Shown here piece after piece: positions 39,219 to 48,176 of a stretch of DNA of 64,000 nt. Source of the stretch: JBQTIQ01 sp052387955 (GTDB lineage: Bacteria > Actinomycetota > Acidimicrobiia > Acidimicrobiales > JACDCH01). The position numbers and the translations under genes were made by a program. The notes under the pieces are model-generated. The model saw nothing but the letters and a program-made list of their open reading frames with translations, had not been told where the DNA came from and ran no database searches. Location of the stretch: assembly GCA_052387955.1 (NCBI GenBank), contig JBQTIQ010000017.1, forward strand, positions 1 through 64,000, given 5' to 3'. Position 1 is the first letter of the stretch, and every line of letters begins with the position of its first letter.

Positions 39219-39953
39219 CTAGCACGGCTTGTCGGAGTAGACGACGAGGGACTTGCCCAGGACGGGGTTGGCCAGTGTCTCGATCACCCGGCTGACCGTC
39301 GCCACCGGCTCGGTGCCGGTGATGCCCCACACCAGGAGCTGGTGGTACGCCCGCACCAGGGGATGACCCTGGCGTTCGACGCCGACCGTGCACCTCAGCC
39401 ACCAGTAGGGGGTGTGCAGGGCATGGGCGTGATGGGAGGCCCCGGGCTGTAGGCCGGCGGCCCGCAGCTTGGCCCGCAGCGCCGGCTCGGTGTAAATGCG
39501 GACGTGACCGCCGGCGACGTAGGGGGCGTGGTACCGGGGCGACAGGGCCCAGCAGCCGGTCTCGGACAGCCACGCCGGCACGGTCACGGCCATGGTGCCG
39601 CCGGGGCGCAGGACCCGGGCCAGCTCCGCCACCGCGGCGCCGTCGTCGGGGATGTGCTCGAGCACCTCGGCGGCGATGACCCGGTCGAAGGCGCCGTCGG
39701 GGAACGGGAGCCGGGCGGCGTCGCCGTTCACGCCGGCACCGGCGCCGACGGGGCCCCGTGGCCCTGCCTCCTCCTCTAGGACGACGGCCATCACCGCCGC
39801 CACCTCGGCCAGTTCGGCCGCAGAACGGTCGAGGGCCACCACCCGAGCCCCCCGGCGCTGGGCTTCGAAGGCATGGCGGCCGGCCCCGCAACCGAGGTCG
39901 AGGACGATGTCGCCGGGGCCGACGCCGAGACGGTCGTAGCGGACCGTCAACAC
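39219..39953 (-). CDS. class I SAM-dependent methyltransferase
   Basis: This 244-residue enzyme has motif I GDIVLDLGCGAGRHAFE, an acidic residue in VVALDRS, and post motifs GDAARLPFPDGAFDRVIAAEVLEHI and LRPGGTMAVTVPAWL. It transfers methyl from S-adenosylmethionine to an unknown acceptor, perhaps a glycan or lipid, given its neighbours. The GTG at 39953 overlaps the GT4 stop (GTGTTGA), so it is translationally coupled. The C-terminal part is less conserved and includes LHTPYWWLRCTVG. Confidence 0.86.
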   Translation of the reverse strand: MLTVRYDRLGVGPGDIVLDLGCGAGRHAFEAQRRGARVVALDRSAAELAEVAAVMAVVLEEEAGPRGPVGAGAGVNGDAARLPFPDGAFDRVIAAEVLEHIPDDGAAVAELARVLRPGGTMAVTVPAWLSETGCWALSPRYHAPYVAGGHVRIYTEPALRAKLRAAGLQPGASHHAHALHTPYWWLRCTVGVERQGHPLVRAYHQLLVWGITGTEPVATVSRVIETLANPVLGKSLVVYSDKPC

Positions 39954-41221
39954 CGGGCTGTCGCCGCCGTCTCCTCCAGCAGGCCGCGGTACTGCTCGAC
40001 GGTGCGATCGGCGGTGGTGCGCCAGCTCCACCGCTCGATCACGCGGCGCCGGCCTCGCAACCCGACGGTGGCCCGCAGCGCATGGTCAGCCAGGGCCTGG
40101 CGCAGCGCCCCGGCCAGAGCCTCGCTGTCGCCGGGGGCCACCAGCAGGGCGGTGTCGCCGTCGCCGCCCACGACCTCGGGAAGGGCACCCCCGGTGGTGG
40201 CTACGAGCGGGACGCCGCAGGCCATGGCCTCGATGGCGGGGAGCGAGAAACCCTCGTAGAGCGACGGCACCACGGCCACCTCGGCCTCGGCGTAGAGCTC
40301 GACGATGCGGTCCTCGGGGACGCCGGTGACGAAGGACACCCGGCCTTCGAGGCCCAGGCGGGCGATGGTCGCATCGCTCGCGCCGCCCGGCCGGCGCCGG
40401 CCGATCACGACCAGGTGTACGTCGTCGCGCTCGGTGCGGAGCTTGGCCACCGCCTCCAGCAGGTAGCGCAGGCCTTTGAGGCTGACGTCGGCGGAGGCGG
40501 TGGTGACCAGCCGGCCCGGTACCGGGGCGACCTCGGGCCGGGGACGGAACGACGTCGTATCGACGCCGACCGGCACGACGTGCAGTCGGCGGGGGTCGAC
40601 GCGGTGGTCGGTGACGATGTCGCCGAAGGATGACTCGGACACGGTCACGATCCGGTGCAGCCGCCGGGCGACCCGGCCCTGCATGGCGGTGAACCCGTAC
40701 CACCGTCGCAGCGTGAGGCGGCGGTAGCGGGTGGGGGCGTGGGCCATCTCCAGCCGACGGTCGACGGTGATGGGGTGGTGGATGGTCCCCAGGACCGGCA
40801 ATCGGGCTTGGATGGGCAACAACCCGTAGCCGAGCGACTGGTTGTCGTGCACGACATCGAAGTCGCGGTAGCGGTGGCGCAGGTGGTCCCAGGCCCGGAG
40901 GCTGAACGCCAACGGCTCGGGGAACTGGCCCGCGGAGAAGGCGGCCACCTCGACGTAGTCGGTCCAGCGCTTCAGGGCGCGCCATCCCGGCAGGCGCAAC
41001 GGCGACTCGTCGTTGTAGAGGTCGAGGCTGGGCAGTCGTCGCAGGACCACCCGGTCGTCGAGTACCGGGTAGGGCTGGCCGCCCAGCACCTCGACCTGAT
41101 GGCCCAGGTCGGACAAGGCCCCGGTCAGGTGGCGGGTATAGACGCCCTGGCCGCCGACGTGAGGTTGGCCCCGGTAGGCGAGGAAGGCGATGCGAAGGGA
41201 ACGGTCCCCGCCCGCGGCCAT
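39947..41221 (-). CDS. GT4 family glycosyltransferase
   Basis: This 424-residue retaining glycosyltransferase has the GT-B fold. The N-terminal glycine loop is PHVGGQGVYTRHL, the acceptor-domain segment HDNQSLGYGLLPIQ, and the donor-domain motif is SLYEGFSLPAIEAMACG, the E-x7-E motif. A further Asp/His region is GTIHHPITVDRRLEMAHAP. It adds a sugar to a lipid- or glycan-linked acceptor. The ATG at 41221 is 34 bp from the lnt stop. With the methyltransferase and toroid protein it makes a three-gene unit known in other actinobacteria; its product is unknown. Confidence 0.9.
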   Translation of the reverse strand: MAAGGDRSLRIAFLAYRGQPHVGGQGVYTRHLTGALSDLGHQVEVLGGQPYPVLDDRVVLRRLPSLDLYNDESPLRLPGWRALKRWTDYVEVAAFSAGQFPEPLAFSLRAWDHLRHRYRDFDVVHDNQSLGYGLLPIQARLPVLGTIHHPITVDRRLEMAHAPTRYRRLTLRRWYGFTAMQGRVARRLHRIVTVSESSFGDIVTDHRVDPRRLHVVPVGVDTTSFRPRPEVAPVPGRLVTTASADVSLKGLRYLLEAVAKLRTERDDVHLVVIGRRRPGGASDATIARLGLEGRVSFVTGVPEDRIVELYAEAEVAVVPSLYEGFSLPAIEAMACGVPLVATTGGALPEVVGGDGDTALLVAPGDSEALAGALRQALADHALRATVGLRGRRRVIERWSWRTTADRTVEQYRGLLEETAATARC

Positions 41222-41255
41222 GAGCGCAGAGCCTGGCGGGGGGCCGGCCCGGGGG

Positions 41256-42770
41256 TCAACTGGGAGGCGGCGGGACGTCGTGCGCCGGCGTCGCCGGCCT
41301 CGACCTCGGCCCCCGGCGAAGGTCGAACAGCCATCCGCCGGCCGCCAGCACGGCCGCGACGCCCAGCGCGCCGCGGTCGCCGGCCCGGGTGGCCCAGGTC
41401 TGGCCGTCGCGGCGTTCGACGGTGGCGAACAGGACTCGCTGTTCGCCGATGCCGGTGCGCTGGCGCACGTTCCCCCCGGGATCGATGACCGCGCTGAAGC
41501 CGGTGGGCGCCGCCTGCAGCACCCAGCGGCCGGTGGCCAGCGCCTGCAACCGTGACGAGGCCACTTGCTGGGTCTGGACCAGGGTCCCGGTGAACGAGGC
41601 CCCGTTGGTGGGGTTGAGCAACACCTGGCCGCCGTTGCCGATGGCGTCGCGGCCACGGTCGGGAAAGAACACCTCCCACGAGATCGCCACCCCGAAGCGG
41701 CCCGCCGGCGTGGTGAGGACTGCCGGCTCGTCGCCGGGCACGGCGTCGCGGTCGACCAGCGTGTCAGGGGCCACCCGCTCCAGGACCGACCGGAACGGGA
41801 CGTACTCGCCGAAGGGCACCCGGCGCACCTTGTCGTAGCGGTCGATGAAGGTGCCGTCGGGGCCGATGGCCACATGGGCGTTGCGGAAGTGGTCGTCGTC
41901 ACCGGGGATCCCCTCGACCACGCCGGCGGTGACCGTGGTCCCCAGCCGGCGGGCCAGGGCGGCCAGCTCGTCGCCCTCGGGGGTGGTCTCGACCGGGCCC
42001 TCGACGTCGACCACGTCCTCGGGCCACAGCACCAGGTCCACCGGCGACGTGACCTGGCTGCTGGCGATGAGGTGCCGTTCGAGCACCTCGCGTCCCGCGG
42101 TGTCCTCGGCCCGGGTGCCCTGGGGGCCCCCGCCCTGGACCACGGCCACCCGGCGGCTGTCGACGGCGTGGCCGCGTGGCGCCACGGCGGCCAGGGCCAG
42201 TGCGAGCGCGACCGCGGTAGCGGCGGTCGCAGCCGGACGCCACCGGCGGGCGGTCGCCGCGCCGAGGGCGATGCCGGCGGCGCCCACCACCAGCGCCAGC
42301 CCCACCGTGCCCCCAACCCGGACGACGGGGGCCAGGGGGCCGCCGGCCTGGCCGATGGCCAGCGTGGACACCGGCACGCCTCCGAACGGCCATCGTCCTC
42401 GGACCGCCTCGACCAGGGCCCACAGGGCGGGAAGGGCCAACCACCGTCCCGGCGCCGACGCCGGCACCAGAGCGGCGCCGGTGCCGTACATCGCCGCGAA
42501 CAGCAGCACCGCCAGGACATAGCCGGGCGGCGTGAACACCGCCATCCACGCCAGCGTGGGGACGAGGACGGCGGCCGCCAGCAGGAACCCCCGGCGGAAC
42601 CGCGACCACGGCGGGGCGTCGGCGAGGAGGCGGTCCAGGATGGCCATGCCGCCGATGGCCAGCGGCCAGAACCCGAATGGGGGCAGCGCCAGTGCCAGCA
42701 GCCCTCCCCCCGCCACCGCTACCCCCGCCACTCCGGCGCGCGACGCGAGCAGGTCGGGCCAGCGGCTCAC
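41256..42770 (-). CDS. lnt: apolipoprotein N-acyltransferase-like protein (Ser for catalytic Cys)
   Basis: This 504-residue protein has about seven membrane spans and a nitrilase-type extracytoplasmic domain. In E. coli Lnt the catalytic residues are Glu267, Lys335 and Cys387. Here Glu lies in LWPEDVVDV and Lys in YDKVRRVPFGEYVPF, but the Cys position reads VAISWEVFFPD, so Ser replaces Cys. Downstream NPTNGASFTGT and SSRLQALATGRWVLQAAPTG match Lnt. It would N-acylate lipoproteins, of which the window encodes many, but activity with Ser is uncertain. The start is GTG (VSRWPDLL). Confidence 0.85.
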   Translation of the reverse strand: MSRWPDLLASRAGVAGVAVAGGGLLALALPPFGFWPLAIGGMAILDRLLADAPPWSRFRRGFLLAAAVLVPTLAWMAVFTPPGYVLAVLLFAAMYGTGAALVPASAPGRWLALPALWALVEAVRGRWPFGGVPVSTLAIGQAGGPLAPVVRVGGTVGLALVVGAAGIALGAATARRWRPAATAATAVALALALAAVAPRGHAVDSRRVAVVQGGGPQGTRAEDTAGREVLERHLIASSQVTSPVDLVLWPEDVVDVEGPVETTPEGDELAALARRLGTTVTAGVVEGIPGDDDHFRNAHVAIGPDGTFIDRYDKVRRVPFGEYVPFRSVLERVAPDTLVDRDAVPGDEPAVLTTPAGRFGVAISWEVFFPDRGRDAIGNGGQVLLNPTNGASFTGTLVQTQQVASSRLQALATGRWVLQAAPTGFSAVIDPGGNVRQRTGIGEQRVLFATVERRDGQTWATRAGDRGALGVAAVLAAGGWLFDLRRGPRSRPATPAHDVPPPPS

Positions 42771-42874
42771 CGCCCGGAGCCTACGAGGGCGCTCTCTTCG
42801 TCGTGGGAGTGCCCCGCACCCGTACGCCGCCGAGCCGGCACGAGCACAACGACGCGACCAGCAGTGACGGCGAA

Positions 42875-43504
42875 TCAGGCTCGTGGGCGGGCGGTGCCGT
42901 CGAGTCGCCAGTAGGCCACGATGCGCTCGACGGCCGAGCCAGGCGGGTGGCAGGCGAACATCGTCGCCGTGGCCTGGCCCGGCTTGTCCTCGACGATCTC
43001 GGTCTGCTCGGGGGACACGATTGCGGTACCGGTCAACCGGTAGGTGAACCGTCCCTGGGGCGTGGTCACGATGGCCTCGTCCCCCGGTTTCAGCTGGTCG
43101 AGGTTGCGGAAGGGCTTGGTCTGGGTGACCCGATGCCCGGCCAGCACGAAGTTGCCGTTCTCGCCGGGCATGGCCGTCCCCGGCCAATGGCTGGGGCCGT
43201 GGGCGATGTTGCGGAGCTCGATCCCCTCGTAGATGTCGGTGTCGAGTTCGAGGGCGGGGATGCGCATATGGCCGATCACCGGCGTGTCGCCCTCGATGAC
43301 GACCGGCACCGTCTGTTCGATGTCCGGGTTGAGGCTCGTCGAGGTGGGCAGTCCCGGCGCCAGCGAGTTGGCGCCGGGGAGCCCGCTCGTCGGCCCGGAG
43401 ATCTTGGGGCCGGCGCAGGCCGTGAACAGGGCCAGGCTGGCGACGAGGGCCGCGCCCATCTGCAGGGCTGATCCAGCCCTCTTCGATCGGTTCTCGTCCT
43501 GCAC
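42875..43504 (-). CDS. class E-type sortase
   Basis: This 209-residue exported protein carries a sortase domain: the catalytic His in VLAGHRVTQT, and Cys and Arg in TMFACHPPGSAVERIVAYWRL. Sortases attach surface proteins through an LPXTG-like motif. The N-terminus has SALQMGAALVASLALFTACAGP, ending in a lipobox-like TAC; it may be membrane-anchored by lipid. The start is a GTG. No obvious LPXTG substrate lies nearby in the window. Confidence 0.85.
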   Translation of the reverse strand: MQDENRSKRAGSALQMGAALVASLALFTACAGPKISGPTSGLPGANSLAPGLPTSTSLNPDIEQTVPVVIEGDTPVIGHMRIPALELDTDIYEGIELRNIAHGPSHWPGTAMPGENGNFVLAGHRVTQTKPFRNLDQLKPGDEAIVTTPQGRFTYRLTGTAIVSPEQTEIVEDKPGQATATMFACHPPGSAVERIVAYWRLDGTARPRA

Positions 43505-43531
43505 GATGGTGTTCCTTACCTTCCATCCCCG

Positions 43532-44884
43532 TCACGGTGCTGGCCCGGTCACGGTACCTAGTGCCCGAACCGCGGCGCGTGCACCCCTCCTACCGTCACG
43601 GATGCACGCCGGCACCCCCAGGCCGCGGAATGCGGCGCCGGCCAGCACCACCGTCGGTAGCTGTTCGGCGACATCCGATTCGACCTCGTCCACCAGGTCG
43701 AGGTGCCCCAGCCCGTACTGGGGGAACGACCGGTCCCAGCGGCTCACCCGCACCTCGTCGGGCCGGGTGGTCACGTCCATGGTGGCGGTGAGCTCGCGGT
43801 GGACGGCGTCGACCAGGGCGCGGTCGTCGAGGCCGGCGATGCGTTCGTCGCCCAGGCGCCCGGCCGAAGCCCGTACGATGACCCGGCCGTCGTCGGGTGT
43901 GAGGTGGGGCCACTTGCTGGTGGCCCACGACACCGCGGTGACGAGCATGCCCTCGGTGCGGGGCACCAGGAAACCGCTGGCGTCGAGGGCACGGTCGACC
44001 GCCTCGGCGGAGTAGGCCAGGGTCACCACCGCCACCGACGCATAGGGCACGCTCGCCAGGCGGTCGGCAGCGGAGCGGGCGCCGGCCCGGGCCGCCAGCG
44101 GTGCGGCCAGGTGGGCGGGCAGGGCCACCACCACGGCGTCGGCGTCGAGCGCTCCCAGGTCGACGACGGGGGAACCTGTGCACACCCGGGCGCCGGCGGC
44201 GGCCAGGGCCCCGACGAGGGCGTGGACCAGTGCGCCCATGCCGCCGCGGGGGGCGTAGAAGAGCGGCGCAGCAGGATCGGAGGGCAGCTCGGCCCGCAGG
44301 GCGCCGACGAGGTCGGCGCTACGCTCGGCGGCCTCGGCCAGCCGGGGCGCCGCCGCTCGGGCCGACAGCCGGTCGCAGTCGCCGGCGTTGATCCCGCCCA
44401 GGAGCGGGTCGACCAGCCGCTCCAGCACGTCGTCGCCCAGCTGCTGGCGCACCAGGGCGCCGATGGTGATGTCGGCACCGGGAGCGAGGGGTGCCGGCGC
44501 CGGCCGGGCCGCCACCGGGCCTGGGACGATGCCCGAGGCGGCCACCGCCTCGAGGTCGGTGGGCACCCCGAGGACCAGCCCGGAGGGCAGCCGGCGCAGG
44601 GCACCGTCGCAGAAGACGTAGGCCGAACGTCGCGCCGGTGTCACCAGGTCGCCGGCGAGGCCGAGCTCCCGGCACAGGTCGACGGCCCACGGCAGCCGGG
44701 CGAGGAAGGCGTCGGCCCCCTCGTCCACGGGCCGTCCGGCGAAGGCGGTGGTGCGCACCTTGCCCCCCACCCGGCCGGCGGCCTCGTGCACGACCACCTC
44801 GACGTCGGGGGCCAGGCGGCCGAGCTCGTAGGCGGCGGCCAGGCCCGTGACCCCGCCCCCGACCACCGCCACCCGCCGGGTCAC
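43532..44884 (-). CDS. hemY: protoporphyrinogen/coproporphyrinogen oxidase
   Basis: This 450-residue FAD enzyme starts VTRRVAVVGGGVTGLAAAYEL, the Rossmann loop, followed by GGKVRTTAFAGRPVDEGADAFL. Family blocks include LVDPLLGGINAGDCDRLS, GMGALVHAL and FRGLGVPACIRDGRRGA near the C-terminus. In actinobacteria the HemY enzyme usually oxidises coproporphyrinogen III to coproporphyrin III in the CPD heme pathway. The GTG at 44884 lies inside a GGTCACC repeat. It is the last gene of the hemE-hemH-hemY set. Confidence 0.92.
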   Translation of the reverse strand: MTRRVAVVGGGVTGLAAAYELGRLAPDVEVVVHEAAGRVGGKVRTTAFAGRPVDEGADAFLARLPWAVDLCRELGLAGDLVTPARRSAYVFCDGALRRLPSGLVLGVPTDLEAVAASGIVPGPVAARPAPAPLAPGADITIGALVRQQLGDDVLERLVDPLLGGINAGDCDRLSARAAAPRLAEAAERSADLVGALRAELPSDPAAPLFYAPRGGMGALVHALVGALAAAGARVCTGSPVVDLGALDADAVVVALPAHLAAPLAARAGARSAADRLASVPYASVAVVTLAYSAEAVDRALDASGFLVPRTEGMLVTAVSWATSKWPHLTPDDGRVIVRASAGRLGDERIAGLDDRALVDAVHRELTATMDVTTRPDEVRVSRWDRSFPQYGLGHLDLVDEVESDVAEQLPTVVLAGAAFRGLGVPACIRDGRRGARAAVRALGTVTGPAP

Positions 44885-44912
44885 CGGGGCACCGTCGCTT
44901 GGGGTCTCCCCC

Positions 44913-44984
44913 GGTGACCCCTCGACCGGGTGAGCGCCAGCGAGCCGGGCGACGATGGGGCCCGGGGGCGCAGCCCCCGAACAT
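44913..44984 (-). repeat. inverted A2 repeat in the hemH-hemY spacer
   Basis: GTGACCCCTCGACCGGGTGA through CGGGGGCGCAGCCCCCGAAC is the reverse complement of the A2 unit at 29053. It lies between the hemY start and the hemH end, so it is in the transcribed leader of hemY. Confidence 0.8.
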
Positions 44985-44988
44985 GAAC

Positions 44989-45079
44989 GGTCACCGGGAC
45001 CCCGTCGCTTGTGGGCGCAGCTCCCGAGCATGAACGGTCACCGTGGCACCATCGCTCGGGCGCAGCCCGGGGCATGAAC
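44989..45079. repeat. degenerate 44-47 bp tandem repeat (hemH-hemY spacer)
   Basis: Unit 1 (44989-45035) and unit 2 (45036-45079) both run from GGTCACC through GGGCGCAG to GCATGAAC. A third, diverged unit merges with the A2 copy to the left. GGTCACC also holds the hemY GTG on the minus strand. The spacer between the hemH stop and the hemY start is almost entirely repeats. Confidence 0.75.
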
Positions 45080-45081
45080 GG

Positions 45082-45999
45082 TCACGCCATCCGCAGGCGC
45101 CCGGCGAGGGCGTCGAGGACGATCGGGTCGGTGTTCAGGGCCCGGGTGCGGGCGAACCCGAGGCCGACCTCGTCGGCGCGTCGGGCGGCGGCGACGTCGA
45201 GGTCGTAGAGGAGCTCGAGGCCGTCGGCGGTGAACCCCTGGGGGCAGACGACGACGCCGTCGGCCCGGCCGGTGGCGGCCAGCTCGGTGATCACCTCGAG
45301 GATGTCGGGACCGCGCCACTCGTCCCCGGTGCGTCCCGCCGACTGCCAGGCGATCCCCCAGTCGGCCCAGCGGTCGAGGCCCGCTTCGGCGCCGATGGCG
45401 GCGGCCGAGCGCGCCAGCTCGTCGGGATAGCGGTCCCCCTCGAGGACGCGCTCGGGCAGGGAGTGGGCGGTGAAGAGCACCTTGACCCGCCCGGCGGCCC
45501 CATTCCCGCCGGTGCGCCTGGCGAGCTCGGCGCGGGCCTCGGTGACGGCCGTGGCTTGGAAGCGGCGCCACTCGGGCAGGTCCCACCAGCTGCCTACCGT
45601 GGCCGCCTCGAGCCCGTGCTCGGCGGCGGCGGCCACGAGGCGGCCGGCGTACTCGCCCACCGAGCCTCGGCTGTCGTGGGGAGCGAGCACGATGCCGATC
45701 ACCCGGTCGGCGCCGGCCTCCGCCACCACGGCCACGCCGTCCTCGATGAAGGGCGGGGAGTGCTTCTGGCCCGCGACCACCACGAACCCGGGGCCCAGGG
45801 CCTGGCCCACACGGTCGGCCTGGGCTTCGGTGATCCGGCGCAAGGGGGAGGTACCGCCGATGGCGTCGTAGCGCGAGCGCAGCTCGGCCAGCAGCTCGGC
45901 GGTGGGGGGCCGGCCCCGGCGGATGTGGGTGTAGTAGCGCTCGAGGTCGCCGGGTGAGACCGGCGAGCCGTAGGCCATCACCACCACGCCGGTCGTCAC
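45082..45999 (-). CDS. hemH: ferrochelatase
   Basis: This 305-residue enzyme inserts Fe2+ into a porphyrin. The metal-site His is in VLFTAHSLPERVLEGDRYP. The second conserved block reads CPQGFTADGLELLYDLD, where the usual DH is DG but the following Glu is kept. The N-terminal MAYGSP matches family MAYGTP. In the actinobacterial coproporphyrin-dependent pathway the substrate is coproporphyrin III. The GTG at 45999 begins VTTGVVVMAYGS. It follows hemE closely on the same strand. Confidence 0.9.
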   Translation of the reverse strand: MTTGVVVMAYGSPVSPGDLERYYTHIRRGRPPTAELLAELRSRYDAIGGTSPLRRITEAQADRVGQALGPGFVVVAGQKHSPPFIEDGVAVVAEAGADRVIGIVLAPHDSRGSVGEYAGRLVAAAAEHGLEAATVGSWWDLPEWRRFQATAVTEARAELARRTGGNGAAGRVKVLFTAHSLPERVLEGDRYPDELARSAAAIGAEAGLDRWADWGIAWQSAGRTGDEWRGPDILEVITELAATGRADGVVVCPQGFTADGLELLYDLDVAAARRADEVGLGFARTRALNTDPIVLDALAGRLRMA

Positions 46000-46042
46000 G
46001 GCCGCCTCGCGGCCCTCGGCGATGCCGGCCCGGCCGCCACGC

Positions 46043-47119
46043 TCACCGTGACGTGCGGCCTTCGGTGTGTACCAGATCGACCAGCCGAGCGAGGGTGTCG
46101 GGGTCGGTCTCGGGCAGCACGCCGTGGCCGAGGTTGAACACGTAGTTGGGTTCCCCCCCGCCCTCGGCCAGCACGTCGCGGGCCGCCGCTTCGACCGCCG
46201 CCCACGGGGCCAGGCACACCGCCGGGTCGAGGTTGCCCTGCAGCGCGGTGCCGGGACGCACGGCGTCGACCCGCTGGCGGGCGAGTGACAGCGGCGTGCG
46301 CCAGTCGACGCCCACGACGTCGGCGCCGGCCTCGGCGAAGAGCCCGAGCAGCTCACCGGTGCAGACACCGAAGTGGGCCCGGGGCACGCCAAGGTCGGCC
46401 ACGGCGGCGAACACCTTGGCCGACGCCGGCAGCACCTGGCGCCGGTAGTCGGCCGGGGTCAACGCCCCCGCCCAGGAATCGAACAGCTGCACCGCCTGGG
46501 CGCCGCTGTCGACCTGGGACCGCAGCGAGGCGATGGCCAGGTCGGCCAACCGGTCGAGCAGCTTCTCCCACAGTCCCGGATCGGTGCGCATCAGCGCCTT
46601 GGTGCGGGCGTAGACCCGTGAGGGGGCACCCTCGATCAGGTACGAGGCCACGGTGAAGGGGGCTCCGGCGAACCCGATCAGGGCTACATCGGGGCCGAGC
46701 GACTCGGCCACCAGTGACACCGTCTCGAGCACATAGGGAGTGTCGGCATCGGGGTCGAGCGGCCGCAGCCGGTCGAGGTCGGCGGCCGAGCGGAACGGCG
46801 CCTCCACCACCGGGCCGGTGCCAGGGGCGATGTCGACCCCGAAGCCGATGGCGGCGACCGGCACCACGATGTCGGAATAGACGATGGCGGCGTCCACGCC
46901 GTAGCGCCGTACCGGCTGAAGGGTGATCTCCGCTGCCAGTTCCGGTTTGCGGATGGCGTCGAGGATCGAGCCGTCGCCCCGCACCGCCCGGTACTCGGGC
47001 AGCGCCCGGCCGGCCTGGCGCATGAACCACACCGGCACCCGCCCGTGGGGCTCGCCCCGGCAAGCGGCCAGGAACGGTGCGGTGACCGCGTGCTCGATGG
47101 AGCCCGGCCGTTCGGTCAC
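46043..47119 (-). CDS. hemE: uroporphyrinogen decarboxylase
   Basis: This 358-residue TIM-barrel enzyme decarboxylates uroporphyrinogen III to coproporphyrinogen III. The signature PVWFMRQAGRALPEYRAVRG is at the N-terminus, and the active-site Asp is in YSDIVVPVAAIGFGVD. The C-terminal FNLGHGVLPETDPD matches the family (GHG.LP.T.P). The GTG at 47119 starts MTERPGSIEHA. It precedes hemH by 43 bp and is the first gene of the heme set. Confidence 0.96.
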   Translation of the reverse strand: MTERPGSIEHAVTAPFLAACRGEPHGRVPVWFMRQAGRALPEYRAVRGDGSILDAIRKPELAAEITLQPVRRYGVDAAIVYSDIVVPVAAIGFGVDIAPGTGPVVEAPFRSAADLDRLRPLDPDADTPYVLETVSLVAESLGPDVALIGFAGAPFTVASYLIEGAPSRVYARTKALMRTDPGLWEKLLDRLADLAIASLRSQVDSGAQAVQLFDSWAGALTPADYRRQVLPASAKVFAAVADLGVPRAHFGVCTGELLGLFAEAGADVVGVDWRTPLSLARQRVDAVRPGTALQGNLDPAVCLAPWAAVEAAARDVLAEGGGEPNYVFNLGHGVLPETDPDTLARLVDLVHTEGRTSR

Positions 47120-47140
47120 GGGCCTCCCCGTCCACCGGTA

Positions 47141-47201
47141 CGAGCGCCGGAGCGCCAGCGCATGCGGGGCCAGACCCCGCCTGCGGGGCCGGGGAACACC
47201 G
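47141..47201 (+). repeat. family B repeat, copy 4 (variant hairpin)
   Basis: CGAGCGCCGGAGCGCCAGCG through GGCCGGGGAACACCG matches family B, but the inner sequence is GCGGGG-CCAGA-CCCCGC instead of that in copies 1 and 2, with a hairpin preserved. It lies between the patatin stop and the hemE start (both minus strand). Confidence 0.8.
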
Positions 47202-47210
47202 ACAACACGT

Positions 47211-48176
47211 TCACGCCGCCAGCCGCGACACCAGGTTGGCGGCGGCGGGGTGCTCGAGGCGCTGGATCGTGCTGCGCCGGGCCTGTTCGGCCACCACCCG
47301 GCGCCGCTTGGGGTTCATGCTGTTGGCCCCCATCACCACCGTGTCCTCGGCGGTCGGCTCGAGCAGCAGCACCGGCGTACCCGAGGCCCGCACCTGGCGG
47401 AGCTCCCGGTCCAGGGCCCACGACGCCAGCGCCCGACTGGCCATGTTGGGGATCGGCCGCAACGCCGAGCGAGCCGACGACATCGTCGACACCACCACGG
47501 CCAGGTCGAGCCCGATACCGGCCACGAGGTCGGCGTTTGAAGGGGAGTGGGCGCCGCCGTCGACGTAGGTCCGGCCGCCGATGGCCACCGGGCGGAAGAA
47601 TCCGGGGATGGCCGACGAGGCTTCCACCGCGGTGCCCACGTCGGGGGTGCTGGCGGGGTCGAGCGTGTCCCGGCCGAAGACCACCCGGGCGCCGTCGCCC
47701 AGGCGCAGGGCGCAGATCCACAAGGCCTCGTCGGGCCACGAGCGCCCTCCGTAGAGCCCTCGCACCCGTTCGCCGATGGGCTCGGTGGGCACCGACCCGG
47801 CCGGCATCAGCCCGGCCAGGGCGATCATCGGCCGAGGGTTCCACGGCGGGAACAGGGCCGCTGCCAGTTGGGGGGCAGCTGGCATCAACGCCCGGGGGAT
47901 CAGCGGGTAGTCGGACCAGGACGGGCCTTCGTCGTCCCCCACGAGGCGCTGGCCCGCCGCCGACAGCGGCGTCCCGGTGGCCCGGGCGAAGTGGTCGGCC
48001 GGGGAAAGGCCGGCGCGCAGGGCTGCCCCGGCCACCGAGCCGGCCGACGTTCCCACCACCAGATCGGCGGCGCGGGCATCCCAGCCGGTGACCTCGGCCA
48101 ACGCGGCCAGCGCACCGGCGTGGTACGCACCCCCGACCAGGCCGCCGGCGCCGAGTACGAGCCCCACGTACGGCAC
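47211..48176 (-). CDS. patatin-like phospholipase family protein
   Basis: This 321-residue hydrolase has the Ser-Asp dyad of patatins: the oxyanion loop LGAGGLVGGAYHAGAL, the nucleophile Ser in VGTSAGSVAGAA, and the Asp in YVDGGAHSPSNAD. The fold cleaves acyl esters of lipids. The GTG at 48176 begins VPYVGLVLGAGG. An ATG at 48184 is in a different frame. It is divergent from the helicase gene across a 261-bp GC-rich spacer. Confidence 0.88.
   Translation of the reverse strand: MPYVGLVLGAGGLVGGAYHAGALAALAEVTGWDARAADLVVGTSAGSVAGAALRAGLSPADHFARATGTPLSAAGQRLVGDDEGPSWSDYPLIPRALMPAAPQLAAALFPPWNPRPMIALAGLMPAGSVPTEPIGERVRGLYGGRSWPDEALWICALRLGDGARVVFGRDTLDPASTPDVGTAVEASSAIPGFFRPVAIGGRTYVDGGAHSPSNADLVAGIGLDLAVVVSTMSSARSALRPIPNMASRALASWALDRELRQVRASGTPVLLLEPTAEDTVVMGANSMNPKRRRVVAEQARRSTIQRLEHPAAANLVSRLAA

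Noticed and set aside
44989..45079. Tandem units as a possible CRISPR array
   Set aside because: The units abut without unique spacers and there are no cas genes.
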